The notes: a model not told the origin generated them from the sequence alone. 34,677 nucleotides of DNA from DASXRU01 sp039933315 (GCA_039933315.1 JBDTOI010000019.1:1-34677); one strand, 5' to 3'; shown: positions 7,284-14,633, counted from the stretch's first letter. Translations and numbers: made by a program.

Positions 7284-7826
7284 ATGGCACCCAGGTTAAA
7301 AGAACGTTACCAAAAAGAGATCGCCCCGGCGATTGCCAAAGAGTTCAGTATTAAGAACCCGATGGCGGTGCCGCGTCTGGAAAAGATTGTCCTCAACATG
7401 GGGATGGGTGAAGCAGTGGCCAACGCCAAGATACTGGACACGGCCGTAGATGAGCTGCGGGCGATTACCGGGCAAAAGCCGGTGATCACCAAGGCCAAAA
7501 AATCTATCGCCAGCTTCAAGCTGCGGCAGGCCATGCCCATCGGAGTGGCGGTCACTTTGCGCGGCGAGCGCATGTACGAGTTTCTCGATCGTCTGGTCTC
7601 GATTGCGCTGCCCCGCGTCAGGGATTTTCGCGGCGTATCGCCCAAGGCGTTCGATGGGCGCGGCAACTACACCATCGGCGTGCGCGAGCAATTGATTTTT
7701 CCGGAGATTGATTTCAATAAGGTTGATAAAGCACGCGGCATGAACATTTCGATTGTTACTACCGCGCGCAATGACGAACAGGCGCGCGCGCTACTGAAAG
7801 CGATGGGCATGCCGTTCAGGCAGTGA
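7284..7826 (+). CDS. rplE: 50S ribosomal protein L5
   Basis: L5 binds 5S rRNA and forms an intersubunit bridge. The 180-residue product has normal length and shows NPMAVPRLEKIVLNMGMGEA, the central GQKPVITKAKKSIASFKLRQ and the C-terminal NYTIGVREQLIFPEIDFNKVDKARGMNISIVTTA. The 43-bp gap before it holds only a small hairpin (GACAAA, 5-base loop, TTTGTC at 7245-7262). After its TGA stop lies the E-type repeat. Confidence 0.97.
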   Translation: MAPRLKERYQKEIAPAIAKEFSIKNPMAVPRLEKIVLNMGMGEAVANAKILDTAVDELRAITGQKPVITKAKKSIASFKLRQAMPIGVAVTLRGERMYEFLDRLVSIALPRVRDFRGVSPKAFDGRGNYTIGVREQLIFPEIDFNKVDKARGMNISIVTTARNDEQARALLKAMGMPFRQ

Positions 7827-7831
7827 AAAAG

Positions 7832-7906
7832 CAGAGGCTAGAGGCTAGAGACTAGAGGCTGGGAAAGACCAGCACCTAGCCTCTAGCCCCTAGTCTCTAG
7901 CCTCTG
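7832..7906. repeat. E-type heptamer inverted repeat (rplE-rpsN gap)
   Basis: The left arm (7832-7860) is CAGAGG followed by CTAGAGG, CTAGAGA, CTAGAGG, CT. The right arm (7878-7906) is AGC then CTCTAGC, CCCTAGT, CTCTAGC, CTCTG. The loop is 17 bp. The word differs entirely from its neighbours, but the 7-bp period, gap-filling position and inverted layout are the same. Confidence 0.88.
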
Positions 7907-7913
7907 AGGTTCT

Positions 7914-8099
7914 ATGGCTAAGAAATCATTAATTGCAAAGGCTAATCGCAAGCCCAAATTTTCCTCGCGCGCCTACACGCGCTGCAAGCGTTGCGGCCGG
8001 CCGCGTGGTTATTTGCGTAAGTTTCATTTATGCCGCATCTGTTTCCGCGAGCTGGCGCTCCAGGGGCAGATACCTGGGGTAGTTAAGTCGAGTTGGTGA
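7914..8099 (+). CDS. rpsN: 30S ribosomal protein S14, zinc-binding type
   Basis: S14 is a late-assembling head protein. The 61-residue product is the short zinc form, with the ribbon CKRC at residues 23-26 and CRIC at 39-42, and ends in the typical GQIPGVVKSSW. The other family form is longer, about 100 residues, and lacks the cysteines. GAGG at 7905-7908, at the edge of the E-type repeat, is a likely ribosome binding site. The L5-S14-S8-L6 order is standard. Confidence 0.96.
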   Translation: MAKKSLIAKANRKPKFSSRAYTRCKRCGRPRGYLRKFHLCRICFRELALQGQIPGVVKSSW

Positions 8100-8103
8100 G
8101 TAG

Positions 8104-8170
8104 CATTGCCGATTTGCGATTGCCAATTTCCAATTTCAAATCGGCAATCGGCAATTGGCAATCGAAAATG
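8104..8170. repeat. A-type heptamer inverted repeat (rpsN-rpsH gap)
   Basis: The most compact copy: the left arm 8105-8136 (ATTGCCG, ATTTGCG, ATTGCCA, ATTTCCA, ATTT) and the right arm 8138-8169 are separated by a single base. The arms are in heptamer register, but several words differ between them, so the hairpin is imperfect. It begins 4 bp after the rpsN stop and ends about 10 bp before the rpsH ATG, next to its GGAG. Confidence 0.9.
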
Positions 8171-8179
8171 GAGTAAGGA

Positions 8180-8572
8180 ATGACTGATCCGATAGCCGAC
8201 ATGTTGACGCGAATTCGCAACGCCATCTCCGCGAAGCATTCGCGGGTGGATGTCCCAGCTTCAAAATTGAAACTGGAGATTGCGCGTATTCTCAAGGAAG
8301 AGGGATACATCAACAACTTCGTGATTAAAGGCGAAGGCGTCAAACGCAGTGTCCGCATTTTTCTCAGGTATGACGCGCGCGGAACTTCTTCGATCACGCA
8401 TCTGGAGCGCGTTTCGCGGCCCGGACGCCGCGTGTACGTGGGTTCGCAGCAGATTCCCAAAGTGCTGGGCGGCTATGGGGTAAACATCGTTTCCACTTCG
8501 CGCGGGCTGATGAGTGGAAAGACGGCCAAGCGCGAAAACATCGGCGGCGAAGTACTGGCGCAAATTTATTGA
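8180..8572 (+). CDS. rpsH: 30S ribosomal protein S8
   Basis: S8 is a central-domain 16S binder and, in enterobacteria, the translational repressor of the spc operon. The 130-residue product starts MTDPIADMLTRIRNAISAKH and ends with GVNIVSTSRGLMSGKTAKRENIGGEVLAQIY, the signature C-terminal block. It is preceded by GGAG and AAGGA. Length and motifs are ordinary. Its TGA stop directly abuts the next A-type repeat. Confidence 0.97.
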   Translation: MTDPIADMLTRIRNAISAKHSRVDVPASKLKLEIARILKEEGYINNFVIKGEGVKRSVRIFLRYDARGTSSITHLERVSRPGRRVYVGSQQIPKVLGGYGVNIVSTSRGLMSGKTAKRENIGGEVLAQIY

Positions 8573-8675
8573 CATTGCCGATTTCCGATTGCCAATTGCC
8601 GATTGGAGTTTAGCGATCGCGAATGGCGTTGGAAAAGTTCTTAAATTGGCAATCGGAAATTGAAAATTGGAAATG
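8573..8675. repeat. A-type heptamer inverted repeat (rpsH-rplF gap)
   Basis: The left arm (8574-8606) is ATTGCCG, ATTTCCG, ATTGCCA, ATTGCCG, ATTGG. The right arm (8643-8674) has AATTGGC, AATCGGA, AATTGAA, AATTGGA-type words. The loop is about 37 bp. There is no spacer after the rpsH TGA; the right end is 6 bp before the rplF ATG. Confidence 0.86.
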
Positions 8676-8680
8676 TAACT

Positions 8681-9241
8681 ATGTCTCGCATCGGTAAGAA
8701 AGCTATTACGATTCCCAAAGGTGTCACGGTCACAATCCAGGACCGCGAGTTGGAAGTGAAGGGCGCCAAGGGCGTGCTGAAGACGCCGATCCCGGAAGGC
8801 ATTTCCTTCAAGATCGACGGCGATCAGTTGCAGGCGGAGCGCGCCTCTGATGACCTGGCTGCGCAGCATGGCCTGGCCCGGGCGCTGGCTAACAACGCCA
8901 TCGTGGGTGTCACCGAGGGGTTCTCAAAACAGATGGACGTGGTGGGAGTGGGTTTCAAGGCTGATGCGCAAGCTAAGAGGATTGTGCTGGCGCTTGGCTA
9001 TTCGCACCCGATTGATTTTCCCCTGCCCGAGGGTGTGGAAGCCAAAGCGGAACGCCTGACGACCAAGGGAAGTATTCAGCAGTATCAAACCACCTTGACG
9101 CTTTCCAGTATCGATAAACAGAAACTGGGCCAGGTGGCCGCCGAGCTGCACAAGCTGCGCAAACCTGATGCGTATAAAGGTAAGGGCATCCGTTATGCGG
9201 ACGTGCCGATTAAGTTGAAACCGGGCAAGACCGGCAAATGA
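8681..9241 (+). CDS. rplF: 50S ribosomal protein L6
   Basis: L6 sits beside the factor-binding site and the sarcin-ricin loop. The 186-residue product starts MSRIGKKAITIPKGVTVTI, has the duplicated fold and ends with the conserved LRKPDAYKGKGIRYADVPIKLKPGKTGK block. A TTG at 8660 would extend the frame through repeat sequence and is rejected in favour of the ATG at 8681, the family start. The ribosome binding site is weak because the repeat's right arm occupies its place. Confidence 0.96.
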   Translation: MSRIGKKAITIPKGVTVTIQDRELEVKGAKGVLKTPIPEGISFKIDGDQLQAERASDDLAAQHGLARALANNAIVGVTEGFSKQMDVVGVGFKADAQAKRIVLALGYSHPIDFPLPEGVEAKAERLTTKGSIQQYQTTLTLSSIDKQKLGQVAAELHKLRKPDAYKGKGIRYADVPIKLKPGKTGK

Positions 9242-9360
9242 TTTCGGATTGCAGAATTCGGATTGCGGAATTCCCAATTTCCAGCAGTCACCTGGGCTAA
9301 ATTGAAAGACGTGACGCGGCGTGGATTCCGCAATCTGCAGTCCGCAATCCGCAATCGGAT
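9242..9360. repeat. C-type heptamer inverted repeat (rplF-rplR gap)
   Basis: The left arm (9242-9280) holds TTTCGGATTGC, AGAATTC, GGATTGC, GGAATTC words. The right arm (9325-9360) has ATTCCGC, AATCTGC, AGTCCGC, AATCCGC, AATCGG. The loop of about 45 bp has no obvious structure. It begins directly after the rplF TGA and stops about 9 bp before the rplR ATG. Confidence 0.84.
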
Positions 9361-9369
9361 GGGAAGATC

Positions 9370-10134
9370 ATGGCGAATAGAAATAGAGCATTAGTTCGCA
9401 GCGCGATTCACCGGCGAATCCGCCGCAAGGTGAGGGGCTCCACTGGACGCCCGCGGCTGGCGATCTATCGCAGCACCAACCATATTTACGCCCAGATCAT
9501 CGACGATGAACGCGGGCAGACCGTGGTCTCGGCATCGACCACTGAGAAGGACTTGCGAGGTTCGACCGGCGGGAACATTGAAGCCGCCAGGCGGATTGGC
9601 CAGGCTATCGCCGAACGGGCCCAGTCGGCGGGTATCAAGCAGGTTGTTTTCGATCGTGGTGGCTACCTCTATCACGGCCGAATCAAAGCCCTGACCGACG
9701 CCGCGCGCGACGCCGGGTTAAATCCCGATGAAGTCAGACCGGTGACGGCGGAAGCAGGCCCTGCCGAAGGCGAGGGAAAGCCGGCTAAGGGCGAAGGCGA
9801 AGCGAAGGGTGGGGGCAAAGCAGCCAAGGCCGCGGCAAAGGCCGCGAAGGGCGAAGGTAAAGCACCCAAGGGTGAGGCAAAAGCCGGCAAGGGTGAAGCC
9901 AGGTCGAAGACCGAGGGTAAGGCCGCCAAAGGGGATGCTAAACAAGCCGAGGGCGAAGCTGCGGCAGGCAGCGGTGAAGCAAAAGCACCTGTGACTGAGG
10001 AGCCGCGCACAGAACAGGAAAAACCACCTGTCACTGAGCCGGCCGCAAAAGAAGAGAAGTCACCTGTGATTGACGAGCCGGTTCAGGAACAAGAGAAAGC
10101 GCCAGTGAGTGAGCCCGGCCCCGAACAAGAATAG
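9370..10134 (+). CDS. rplR: 50S ribosomal protein L18, with about 136-residue C-terminal extension
   Basis: L18 binds 5S rRNA with L5. Residues 1-118 are a complete L18: an arginine-rich N-terminus, GRPRLAIYRSTNHIYAQIIDD and VVFDRGGYLYHGRIKALTDAAREAGL-like ending. Residues 119-254 are extra: first a Lys/Gly/Glu/Ala tract with repeated KGEGKA- and AAKA-type units (about 129-206), then an acidic tract with four loosely repeated units around PVTE-P and EQEK (207-254). The tail is longer than the core and unlike any L18 I know. It stays in frame up to 6 bp before rpsE, so it looks maintained. Confidence 0.94.
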   Translation: MANRNRALVRSAIHRRIRRKVRGSTGRPRLAIYRSTNHIYAQIIDDERGQTVVSASTTEKDLRGSTGGNIEAARRIGQAIAERAQSAGIKQVVFDRGGYLYHGRIKALTDAARDAGLNPDEVRPVTAEAGPAEGEGKPAKGEGEAKGGGKAAKAAAKAAKGEGKAPKGEAKAGKGEARSKTEGKAAKGDAKQAEGEAAAGSGEAKAPVTEEPRTEQEKPPVTEPAAKEEKSPVIDEPVQEQEKAPVSEPGPEQE

Positions 10135-10140
10135 GAAATA

Positions 10141-10647
10141 ATGAGACAACCAAAGCAACGAATATCTGCGCAGGGACTCGATCTAAAGGATCAGGTCATT
10201 TCCATCAATCGCGTAACCAAGGTAGTTAAAGGCGGCAAGAACCTTTCGTTTGCCGCTCTCGTGATTGTGGGCGACGAGGCGGGTCACGTGGGTTTTGGCA
10301 CCGGCAAGGCGCGCGAAGTTCCTCTGGCAATCAAGAAGGGTATTGAATCGGCCAAGAAGAACCTGATTCGCGTGCCGCTGATTAACAGCACGCTGCCGCA
10401 TCAGTTGATTGGCCGCTACGGCGCCGGCCGGGTCATGATGAAACCGGCATCGCAGGGTACGGGAGTTATTGCCGGCGGCGCAGTTCGGGCCGTGATGCAG
10501 GCCGCCGGAGTCCATGATGTGCGCACGAAGGTGCTGGGATCCACTAATCCGCACAACGTGGTGCGGGCGACTTTCGATGGTTTGCTGAAGATGAAGGACC
10601 CTATGGAGCTCGCGCGGTTGCGCGGGAAACAGGTTGAAGATCTATAG
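10141..10647 (+). CDS. rpsE: 30S ribosomal protein S5
   Basis: S5 guards the mRNA entry and decoding accuracy. The 168-residue product has the double-stranded-RNA-like N-terminal domain with VISINRVTKVVKGGKNLSFAALVIVGD and GHVGFGTGKAREVPLAIKKG, and the C-terminal GAGRVMMKPASQGTGVIAGGAVRAVMQAAGVHDV block. Length is normal. An AGGA at 10132-10135 precedes the ATG. Its position between L18 and L30 is canonical. Confidence 0.97.
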   Translation: MRQPKQRISAQGLDLKDQVISINRVTKVVKGGKNLSFAALVIVGDEAGHVGFGTGKAREVPLAIKKGIESAKKNLIRVPLINSTLPHQLIGRYGAGRVMMKPASQGTGVIAGGAVRAVMQAAGVHDVRTKVLGSTNPHNVVRATFDGLLKMKDPMELARLRGKQVEDL

Positions 10648-10673
10648 GAAAGTTTCGAGTTTCGAGTTTAAAG
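10648..10673. repeat. Half D-type heptamer fragment (rpsE-rpmD gap)
   Basis: The 28-bp gap between rpsE and rpmD contains GTTTCGA, GTTTCGA, GTTTAAA, GTT, i.e. one arm of the D-type element with no partner arm. It may be a decayed element or a single-arm insertion. The rpmD ATG follows within 3 bp. Confidence 0.65.
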
Positions 10674-10675
10674 TT

Positions 10676-10918
10676 ATGCCTAGAAAAGCAAAGAGTCCGG
10701 CGGCGAAAGCTAAGGCAAAAGTGGCGCAAGCCGAGTCGGGTAAGATTAAGATCCAGTATTACCGCAGCACCATCGCCACGCCGAAAACCCATAAGCTGAT
10801 GGTTCGCAGTGTGGGCCTGACGAAACTCAATCAGATCGTGGAACGACCCGACAATGGATCCATGCGCGGGCTGGTGGCTAAGCTGCCGCATCTTTTGCGC
10901 ATCGTCGAGCAGGATTAG
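10676..10918 (+). CDS. rpmD: 50S ribosomal protein L30, with basic N-terminal extension
   Basis: L30 is a small peripheral large-subunit protein. The core (about residues 23-80) has KIKIQYYRSTIATPKTHKLMVRSVGLTKLNQIVERPDNGSMRGLVAKLPHLLRIVE, clearly L30. Residues 1-22 are an extra Lys/Ala-rich lead, making 80 residues against the usual 60. An ATG at 10634 inside rpsE would extend the frame, but its added residues are encoded by rpsE and repeat sequence, so 10676 is chosen. The ribosome binding site is unclear. Confidence 0.93.
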   Translation: MPRKAKSPAAKAKAKVAQAESGKIKIQYYRSTIATPKTHKLMVRSVGLTKLNQIVERPDNGSMRGLVAKLPHLLRIVEQD

Positions 10919-10941
10919 TAAGTCTATTTAAAGAGGACATC

Positions 10942-11400
10942 ATGCCATTAAGTCTTAATCACCTTCATCCATCCAAAGGCTCGACCCATAAGAAAAAACG
11001 GGTGGGACGCGGTCCTGGCTCAGGGCTGGGCAAGACAGCCGGCCGTGGGGAAAAGGGGCAGAAGTCGCGCTCCGGATATTCTTCGAAGACCGGCTTTGAA
11101 GGTGGTCAAATGCCTCTGCACCGGCGCTTGCCGAAGCGCGGGTTCACCAACATTTTTAAGAAGGAATGGATTGAGATTAGCCTGGCTGCCATTGATCGGC
11201 ATTTTAAAGCGGACGAAGAGATCACACCGGAGCTGCTGCATAATCGTGGGCTAATCAAGAAGGCGAAACGGGACGTGGTAGTGCTCGGGACTGGCGATGT
11301 TTCCAAGGCCTTGCGCATATCTGCGCACCGGTTTACCAGGAGCGCGCGGGAGAAAATAGAGAAGGCCGGCGGCGCCGCCGTCGTCATCGGCGCGTCTTAA
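10942..11400 (+). CDS. rplO: 50S ribosomal protein L15
   Basis: L15 is a late-assembly protein of the large subunit. The 152-residue product starts MPLSLNHLHPSKGSTHKKKRVGRGPGSGLGKTAGRGEKGQKSRSG, the hallmark flexible glycine- and lysine-rich N-terminus, and ends with a beta domain. GAGGA at 10933-10937 precedes the ATG. The last two codons plus TAA (GCGTCTTAA) are shared with the start of a repeat copy at 13663, so the repeat may have supplied the end of this gene. Confidence 0.96.
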   Translation: MPLSLNHLHPSKGSTHKKKRVGRGPGSGLGKTAGRGEKGQKSRSGYSSKTGFEGGQMPLHRRLPKRGFTNIFKKEWIEISLAAIDRHFKADEEITPELLHNRGLIKKAKRDVVVLGTGDVSKALRISAHRFTRSAREKIEKAGGAAVVIGAS

Positions 11401-11480
11401 AAGTGACACAGACTTTAGTCTGTGTTTCAGGATTAGCCGGCTGTTAAGTGAGGCGAATCACAGACTGAAGTCTGTGCCAC
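11391..11480. repeat. F-type double-palindrome element, copy 1 (rplO-secY)
   Basis: Two 18-bp palindromes lie here: CACAGACTTTAGTCTGTG at 11407-11424 and CACAGACTGAAGTCTGTG at 11459-11476. They are in a roughly 90-bp unit that begins CGCGTCTTAAA and ends GTGCCAC. The unit is repeated nearly exactly between adk and map, including a shared GTTAAGTGAGG spacer. Copy 1 overlaps the last codons of rplO. Confidence 0.88.
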
Positions 11481-11491
11481 TGAGTTAGTTT

Positions 11492-12910
11492 ATGGAAAAG
11501 TTTCTCGCAGCTGTTCGTAATATGTTCAATGTGCCGGATCTACGCCGGCGCATCCTCTTTACGCTCGGTATGCTGGCCGTCTATCGCCTGGGTGCGCACG
11601 TCGGCGCTCCGGGAATAAATAGAGCACGGCTGGAACAAGTGTGGGGAGACGTTAGCGGCACGCTCCTGGGCGTGCTCGACCTTTTCTCCGGCGGAAACTT
11701 CCGCACTATTTCAGTCTTCGCCCTTGGGGTCACGCCCTACATTACCGCTTCAATTATTTTGCAGTTGATGACGGTAGTTTCACCCCAACTGAAAAAGCTT
11801 CAGGAAGAGGGCGAGATGGGCCGGCAGAAGATCAATCAGTGGACCCGGTACCTGACTGTGGGCCTGGCCTGCATTCAAACCGGTTTCGTGGCTCATTGGC
11901 TGCAGGTGAACGGAGTTGGCGCGCCCGGCATTGGGTTCCTGTCGACCACTGTGCTGACGCTGACAACCGGCACCATGTTCGTCATGTGGCTGGGCGAGCA
12001 GATTACCGATCGAGGAGTGGGCAACGGAATTTCGCTGCTGATTTTTGCCGGCATTGTCATTGGACTCCCGCGCGGCGTGCAGCAGGTTTTTGAGAAGGTC
12101 CAAAAAGGCGACCCCATGGAGACGATCGGCGTGCTGGCTCTGGTGCTGGCCATCGTCGCAATTATTGCCTTCATTGTGTTCGTCGAAGCTGCGCGGCGCA
12201 AAGTACCGGTTAGCTATGCGAAGCGACACGTGGGGCGGCAGATGGTGGGCGGCCAGCAAACCAACATGCCCCTCAAAGTGAACATGGGCGGCGTTATCCC
12301 TGTGATCTTTGCTTCCTCGGTGCTGTCGATGCCGCAGAGTCTGTTCTCAGCCTTTCCGCCGGATCAGAATAATCCGAACACTCTCTGGGGGAAGATCTTT
12401 GCCTTCTTCCAGGTATTTCATGCGGGCGATCCCTACTACGAGCTAATCTTCATCTCGTTGATTATGTTCTTTACGTTCTTTTATGTGTCGATTGTTTTCA
12501 ACGTTGAAGAAGTGGCGGACAACCTGCGTAAGCATGGCGGCTTCATGCCGGGCATACGACCCGGGCGCGCTACGGCAGAGTATCTGAATACAATTCTGAC
12601 CAGGCTAACTACGGTGGGCGCGATCTACCTGGCGATGGTGGCCTTCTTTCCGCAGTTTATGCTGAGTGGATTCAAGTTAGCCCGGCTCCCGTTCATCGGC
12701 AGTACGCTCGATGCCTTTGTCAGCAGCACGCCGGGATTGGGTTGGATTCCCACCGGCATGGGGTACCAGTTCTACTTTGGCGGCACTTCGCTGTTGATTC
12801 TGGTCGGCGTGGCGATGGATACGGTCGCGCAAATCGAAGCCCAGCTGGTGATGCGCAACTACGAGGGATTCCTGGGCGGTGGCGGTCGACTGCGCGGACG
12901 CAGGGCCTAA
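11492..12910 (+). CDS. secY: Preprotein translocase subunit SecY
   Basis: SecY is the channel of the Sec translocon in the inner membrane. The 472-residue product starts FLAAVRNMFNVPDLRRRILFTLGMLAVYRLGAHV and shows the pattern of about ten hydrophobic segments. Signature stretches include GVTPYITASIILQLM, the cytoplasmic loop EGEMGRQKINQWTRYLT, GNGISLLIFAGIV, and KVNMGGVIPVIFASS. It closes the spc group as usual. No Shine-Dalgarno sequence is visible: the F-type element ends 11 bp before the ATG. Length is slightly above the common 430-445. Confidence 0.97.
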   Translation: MEKFLAAVRNMFNVPDLRRRILFTLGMLAVYRLGAHVGAPGINRARLEQVWGDVSGTLLGVLDLFSGGNFRTISVFALGVTPYITASIILQLMTVVSPQLKKLQEEGEMGRQKINQWTRYLTVGLACIQTGFVAHWLQVNGVGAPGIGFLSTTVLTLTTGTMFVMWLGEQITDRGVGNGISLLIFAGIVIGLPRGVQQVFEKVQKGDPMETIGVLALVLAIVAIIAFIVFVEAARRKVPVSYAKRHVGRQMVGGQQTNMPLKVNMGGVIPVIFASSVLSMPQSLFSAFPPDQNNPNTLWGKIFAFFQVFHAGDPYYELIFISLIMFFTFFYVSIVFNVEEVADNLRKHGGFMPGIRPGRATAEYLNTILTRLTTVGAIYLAMVAFFPQFMLSGFKLARLPFIGSTLDAFVSSTPGLGWIPTGMGYQFYFGGTSLLILVGVAMDTVAQIEAQLVMRNYEGFLGGGGRLRGRRA

Positions 12911-12939
12911 CAAATCAGAGCGGCAGTAGATTCAAACGA

Positions 12940-12984
12940 GGCTGGAGGCTGTTAGCGCGGTCTCTGGCTTCTGGTTTCTGGGGC
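12940..12984. repeat. Half heptamer array, CTTCTGG type (secY-adk gap)
   Basis: In the 90-bp gap, GGTCTCTGG, CTTCTGG, TTTCTGG, GG at 12959-12983 forms a short heptamer run. Upstream GAGGCTGGAGGCTG at about 12938-12951 resembles further words. No complementary arm was found, so this looks like a single-arm or decayed element. Confidence 0.55.
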
Positions 12985-13000
12985 CGGGCGATTCTAATTG

Positions 13001-13657
13001 ATGGCCAGCATAATCGTATTGATGGGCGCACCCGGCGCGGGCAAGGGTACCCAGGCGCGCTTGCTTGAAGCCCGTTTGCATATTCCCCAGATTTCCACCG
13101 GCGACATTTTTCGCGCTCAGGCCCGCGAGCACACACCCCTGGCCGAAGAAGTGAGAAGCGTGCAAGCGGCCGGCAAATTGATTTCTGACGAGTTGGTGAT
13201 TAAGGTAGTGCGCGAACGCACGGCGCGCGATGATTGCCGCAACGGTTACATACTCGACGGGTTTCCGCGGACTACGGTGCAGGCAGAGATGCTGGAAGAA
13301 TTAGCGGTTGATCAGGGAAAAGAGATAGTGGCGATAGTAATCGACGTCCCGTTTACCTTGCTCGAAAAACGCGCTACGGGCCGTCGCACCTGTCCAGTTT
13401 GCGGCGAGATTTACAACACTAATTCGAAGGCGCCGAAGGTGGACAATGTCTGCGACCTTCATCCTGATACCCAGTTGGTGCACCGGCCGGATGACACAGC
13501 GGAGAAGATACGAGTCAGGCTCGAGACCTATGAACAACAAACGCGGCCCTTGCTCGATTATTACGAAAAGACAAACAGGTTGCACCGGGTCGACGGCGCC
13601 CGCGGCAAAGAAGCTATTTTCAAAGACATTGAAAAGATCGTAACTAAAGAGTCGTAG
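13001..13657 (+). CDS. adk: Adenylate kinase, zinc-lid type
   Basis: Catalyses ATP + AMP to 2 ADP in the cytosol. The 218-residue product has the P-loop GAPGAGKGT at 9-17, the AMP-site STGD at 32-35, DGFPR at 86-90, and a long LID domain. The lid carries C131-x2-C134 and C151-x2-H154, a plausible Cys3-His zinc site; zinc lids are common outside the enterobacteria. The ATG at 13001 is chosen over TTG at 12998. No good ribosome binding site is visible. The secY-adk-map-infA order is classical. Confidence 0.96.
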   Translation: MASIIVLMGAPGAGKGTQARLLEARLHIPQISTGDIFRAQAREHTPLAEEVRSVQAAGKLISDELVIKVVRERTARDDCRNGYILDGFPRTTVQAEMLEELAVDQGKEIVAIVIDVPFTLLEKRATGRRTCPVCGEIYNTNSKAPKVDNVCDLHPDTQLVHRPDDTAEKIRVRLETYEQQTRPLLDYYEKTNRLHRVDGARGKEAIFKDIEKIVTKES

Positions 13658-13661
13658 GCGA

Positions 13662-13749
13662 CGCGTCTTAAAGTGGCACAGACTTTAGTCTGTGTTTCAA
13701 CAACGCCGCTGTTAAGTGAGGGTGAATCACAGACTGAAGTCTGTGCCAC
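13662..13749. repeat. F-type double-palindrome element, copy 2 (adk-map)
   Basis: Palindromes at 13677-13694 (loop TT) and 13728-13745 (loop GA) lie in a unit nearly identical to 11391-11480. It starts with CGCGTCTTAAAGTGG and shares GTTAAGTGAGG and the closing GTGCCAC. The outer arms are inverted repeats of each other. It ends 9 bp before the map ATG. Confidence 0.88.
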
Positions 13750-13758
13750 AATACGGAA

Positions 13759-14544
13759 ATGATAATCGGAAAGTCCCGGAAGGAAATTGACAAGATGCGC
13801 GGCGCCGGTCAGCTGGCCGGCCAGGTGCTCCAGGCCTTGCGGGAAATGATTGAGCCGGGAATGACCACCCTGGAGGTCGATGCGGTGGCGGAGAAGATGA
13901 TCCGGGACGCCGGGGCGCAGCCCACCTTCAAGGGTTACAACGGGTTTCCTTATTCTATCTGCGCCTCCGTTAATGAACAGGTGGTGCACGGGTTTCCTTC
14001 GACGTACAAGTTGAAGGAAGGCGACATCTTTTCGATCGACTGTGGGGCCACCTTGTACGGCTTTGTGGGAGACACGGCGACCACCATACCTGTAGGCAAG
14101 GTTTCGGAAGAATGTTTGCAGCTGATCCGCACCACTGATGAATGCCTGGATCTCGCGATTGAGCAGTGCCGCGTGGGCAATCATGTGGGAGACATAAGCT
14201 GGGTGGTACAGCAACACGCGGAGGCCCGAGGGTATTCGATAGTGCGCGACTATGTAGGACATGGGGTAGGCAGACGGATGCACGAGGATCCGCAGATACC
14301 CAACTACGGCTTTCCCGGCAAGGGGCCCAAAATCAAGCCGGGATACGTGTTTGCGGTCGAGCCCATGATCAACCTGGGAGCGCATGCGACTAAGGTTCTG
14401 GCCGACGGATGGACGGTGGTCACGCTGGATGGCAGGCCCAGCGCCCACAGCGAGCACACGATAGCCATCACCGAAGATGGCCCCGAAGTGTTGACGCGCG
14501 TGGCCCAGCCGAGCCGCGAAATCCGCGAGACAGTAAGCGCGTAA
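13759..14544 (+). CDS. map: Methionine aminopeptidase, type I
   Basis: Removes the initiator methionine from nascent proteins. The 261-residue product carries the five metal ligands of the pita-bread fold: D94 (FSIDCG), D105 (VGDTA), H168 (YVGHGVGR), E201 (VEPM) and E232 (SEHT). The substrate histidine is H77 (VHGFP). The N-terminus begins at the catalytic domain without a zinc-finger or SH3 extension, so it is type Ia-like. Weak ACGGA precedes the ATG. Follows the F-type repeat. Confidence 0.96.
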   Translation: MIIGKSRKEIDKMRGAGQLAGQVLQALREMIEPGMTTLEVDAVAEKMIRDAGAQPTFKGYNGFPYSICASVNEQVVHGFPSTYKLKEGDIFSIDCGATLYGFVGDTATTIPVGKVSEECLQLIRTTDECLDLAIEQCRVGNHVGDISWVVQQHAEARGYSIVRDYVGHGVGRRMHEDPQIPNYGFPGKGPKIKPGYVFAVEPMINLGAHATKVLADGWTVVTLDGRPSAHSEHTIAITEDGPEVLTRVAQPSREIRETVSA

Positions 14545-14563
14545 CTTATAGGCCGCCACGGCT

Positions 14564-14591
14564 TTGCAATTGTGGAGGGCCGTGTTAGTAT
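14564..14591 (+). promoter_or_regulatory. Possible sigma70-type promoter upstream of infA
   Basis: TTGCAA (14564-14569) and TAGTAT (14586-14591) are 16 bp apart in the 89-bp map-infA gap, one of the few gaps here without a repeat. The -35 matches the consensus in four of six positions. It could give infA-rpmJ-alpha genes independent transcription. Weak evidence. Confidence 0.3.
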
Positions 14592-14633
14592 GTGCAGTTT
14601 GTCGGCACAGGCAATTCAACTACCTCAGAGGTT

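Noticed and set aside
10634..10675. Longer rpmD starting inside rpsE
   Set aside because: The added residues come from rpsE and a D-type fragment; the ATG at 10676 gives a sensible L30.
13561..14619. Minus-strand 352-codon frame opposite map
   Set aside because: It runs antisense to the clear Map enzyme with all metal ligands; it contains F-repeat translation and no recognisable motif.
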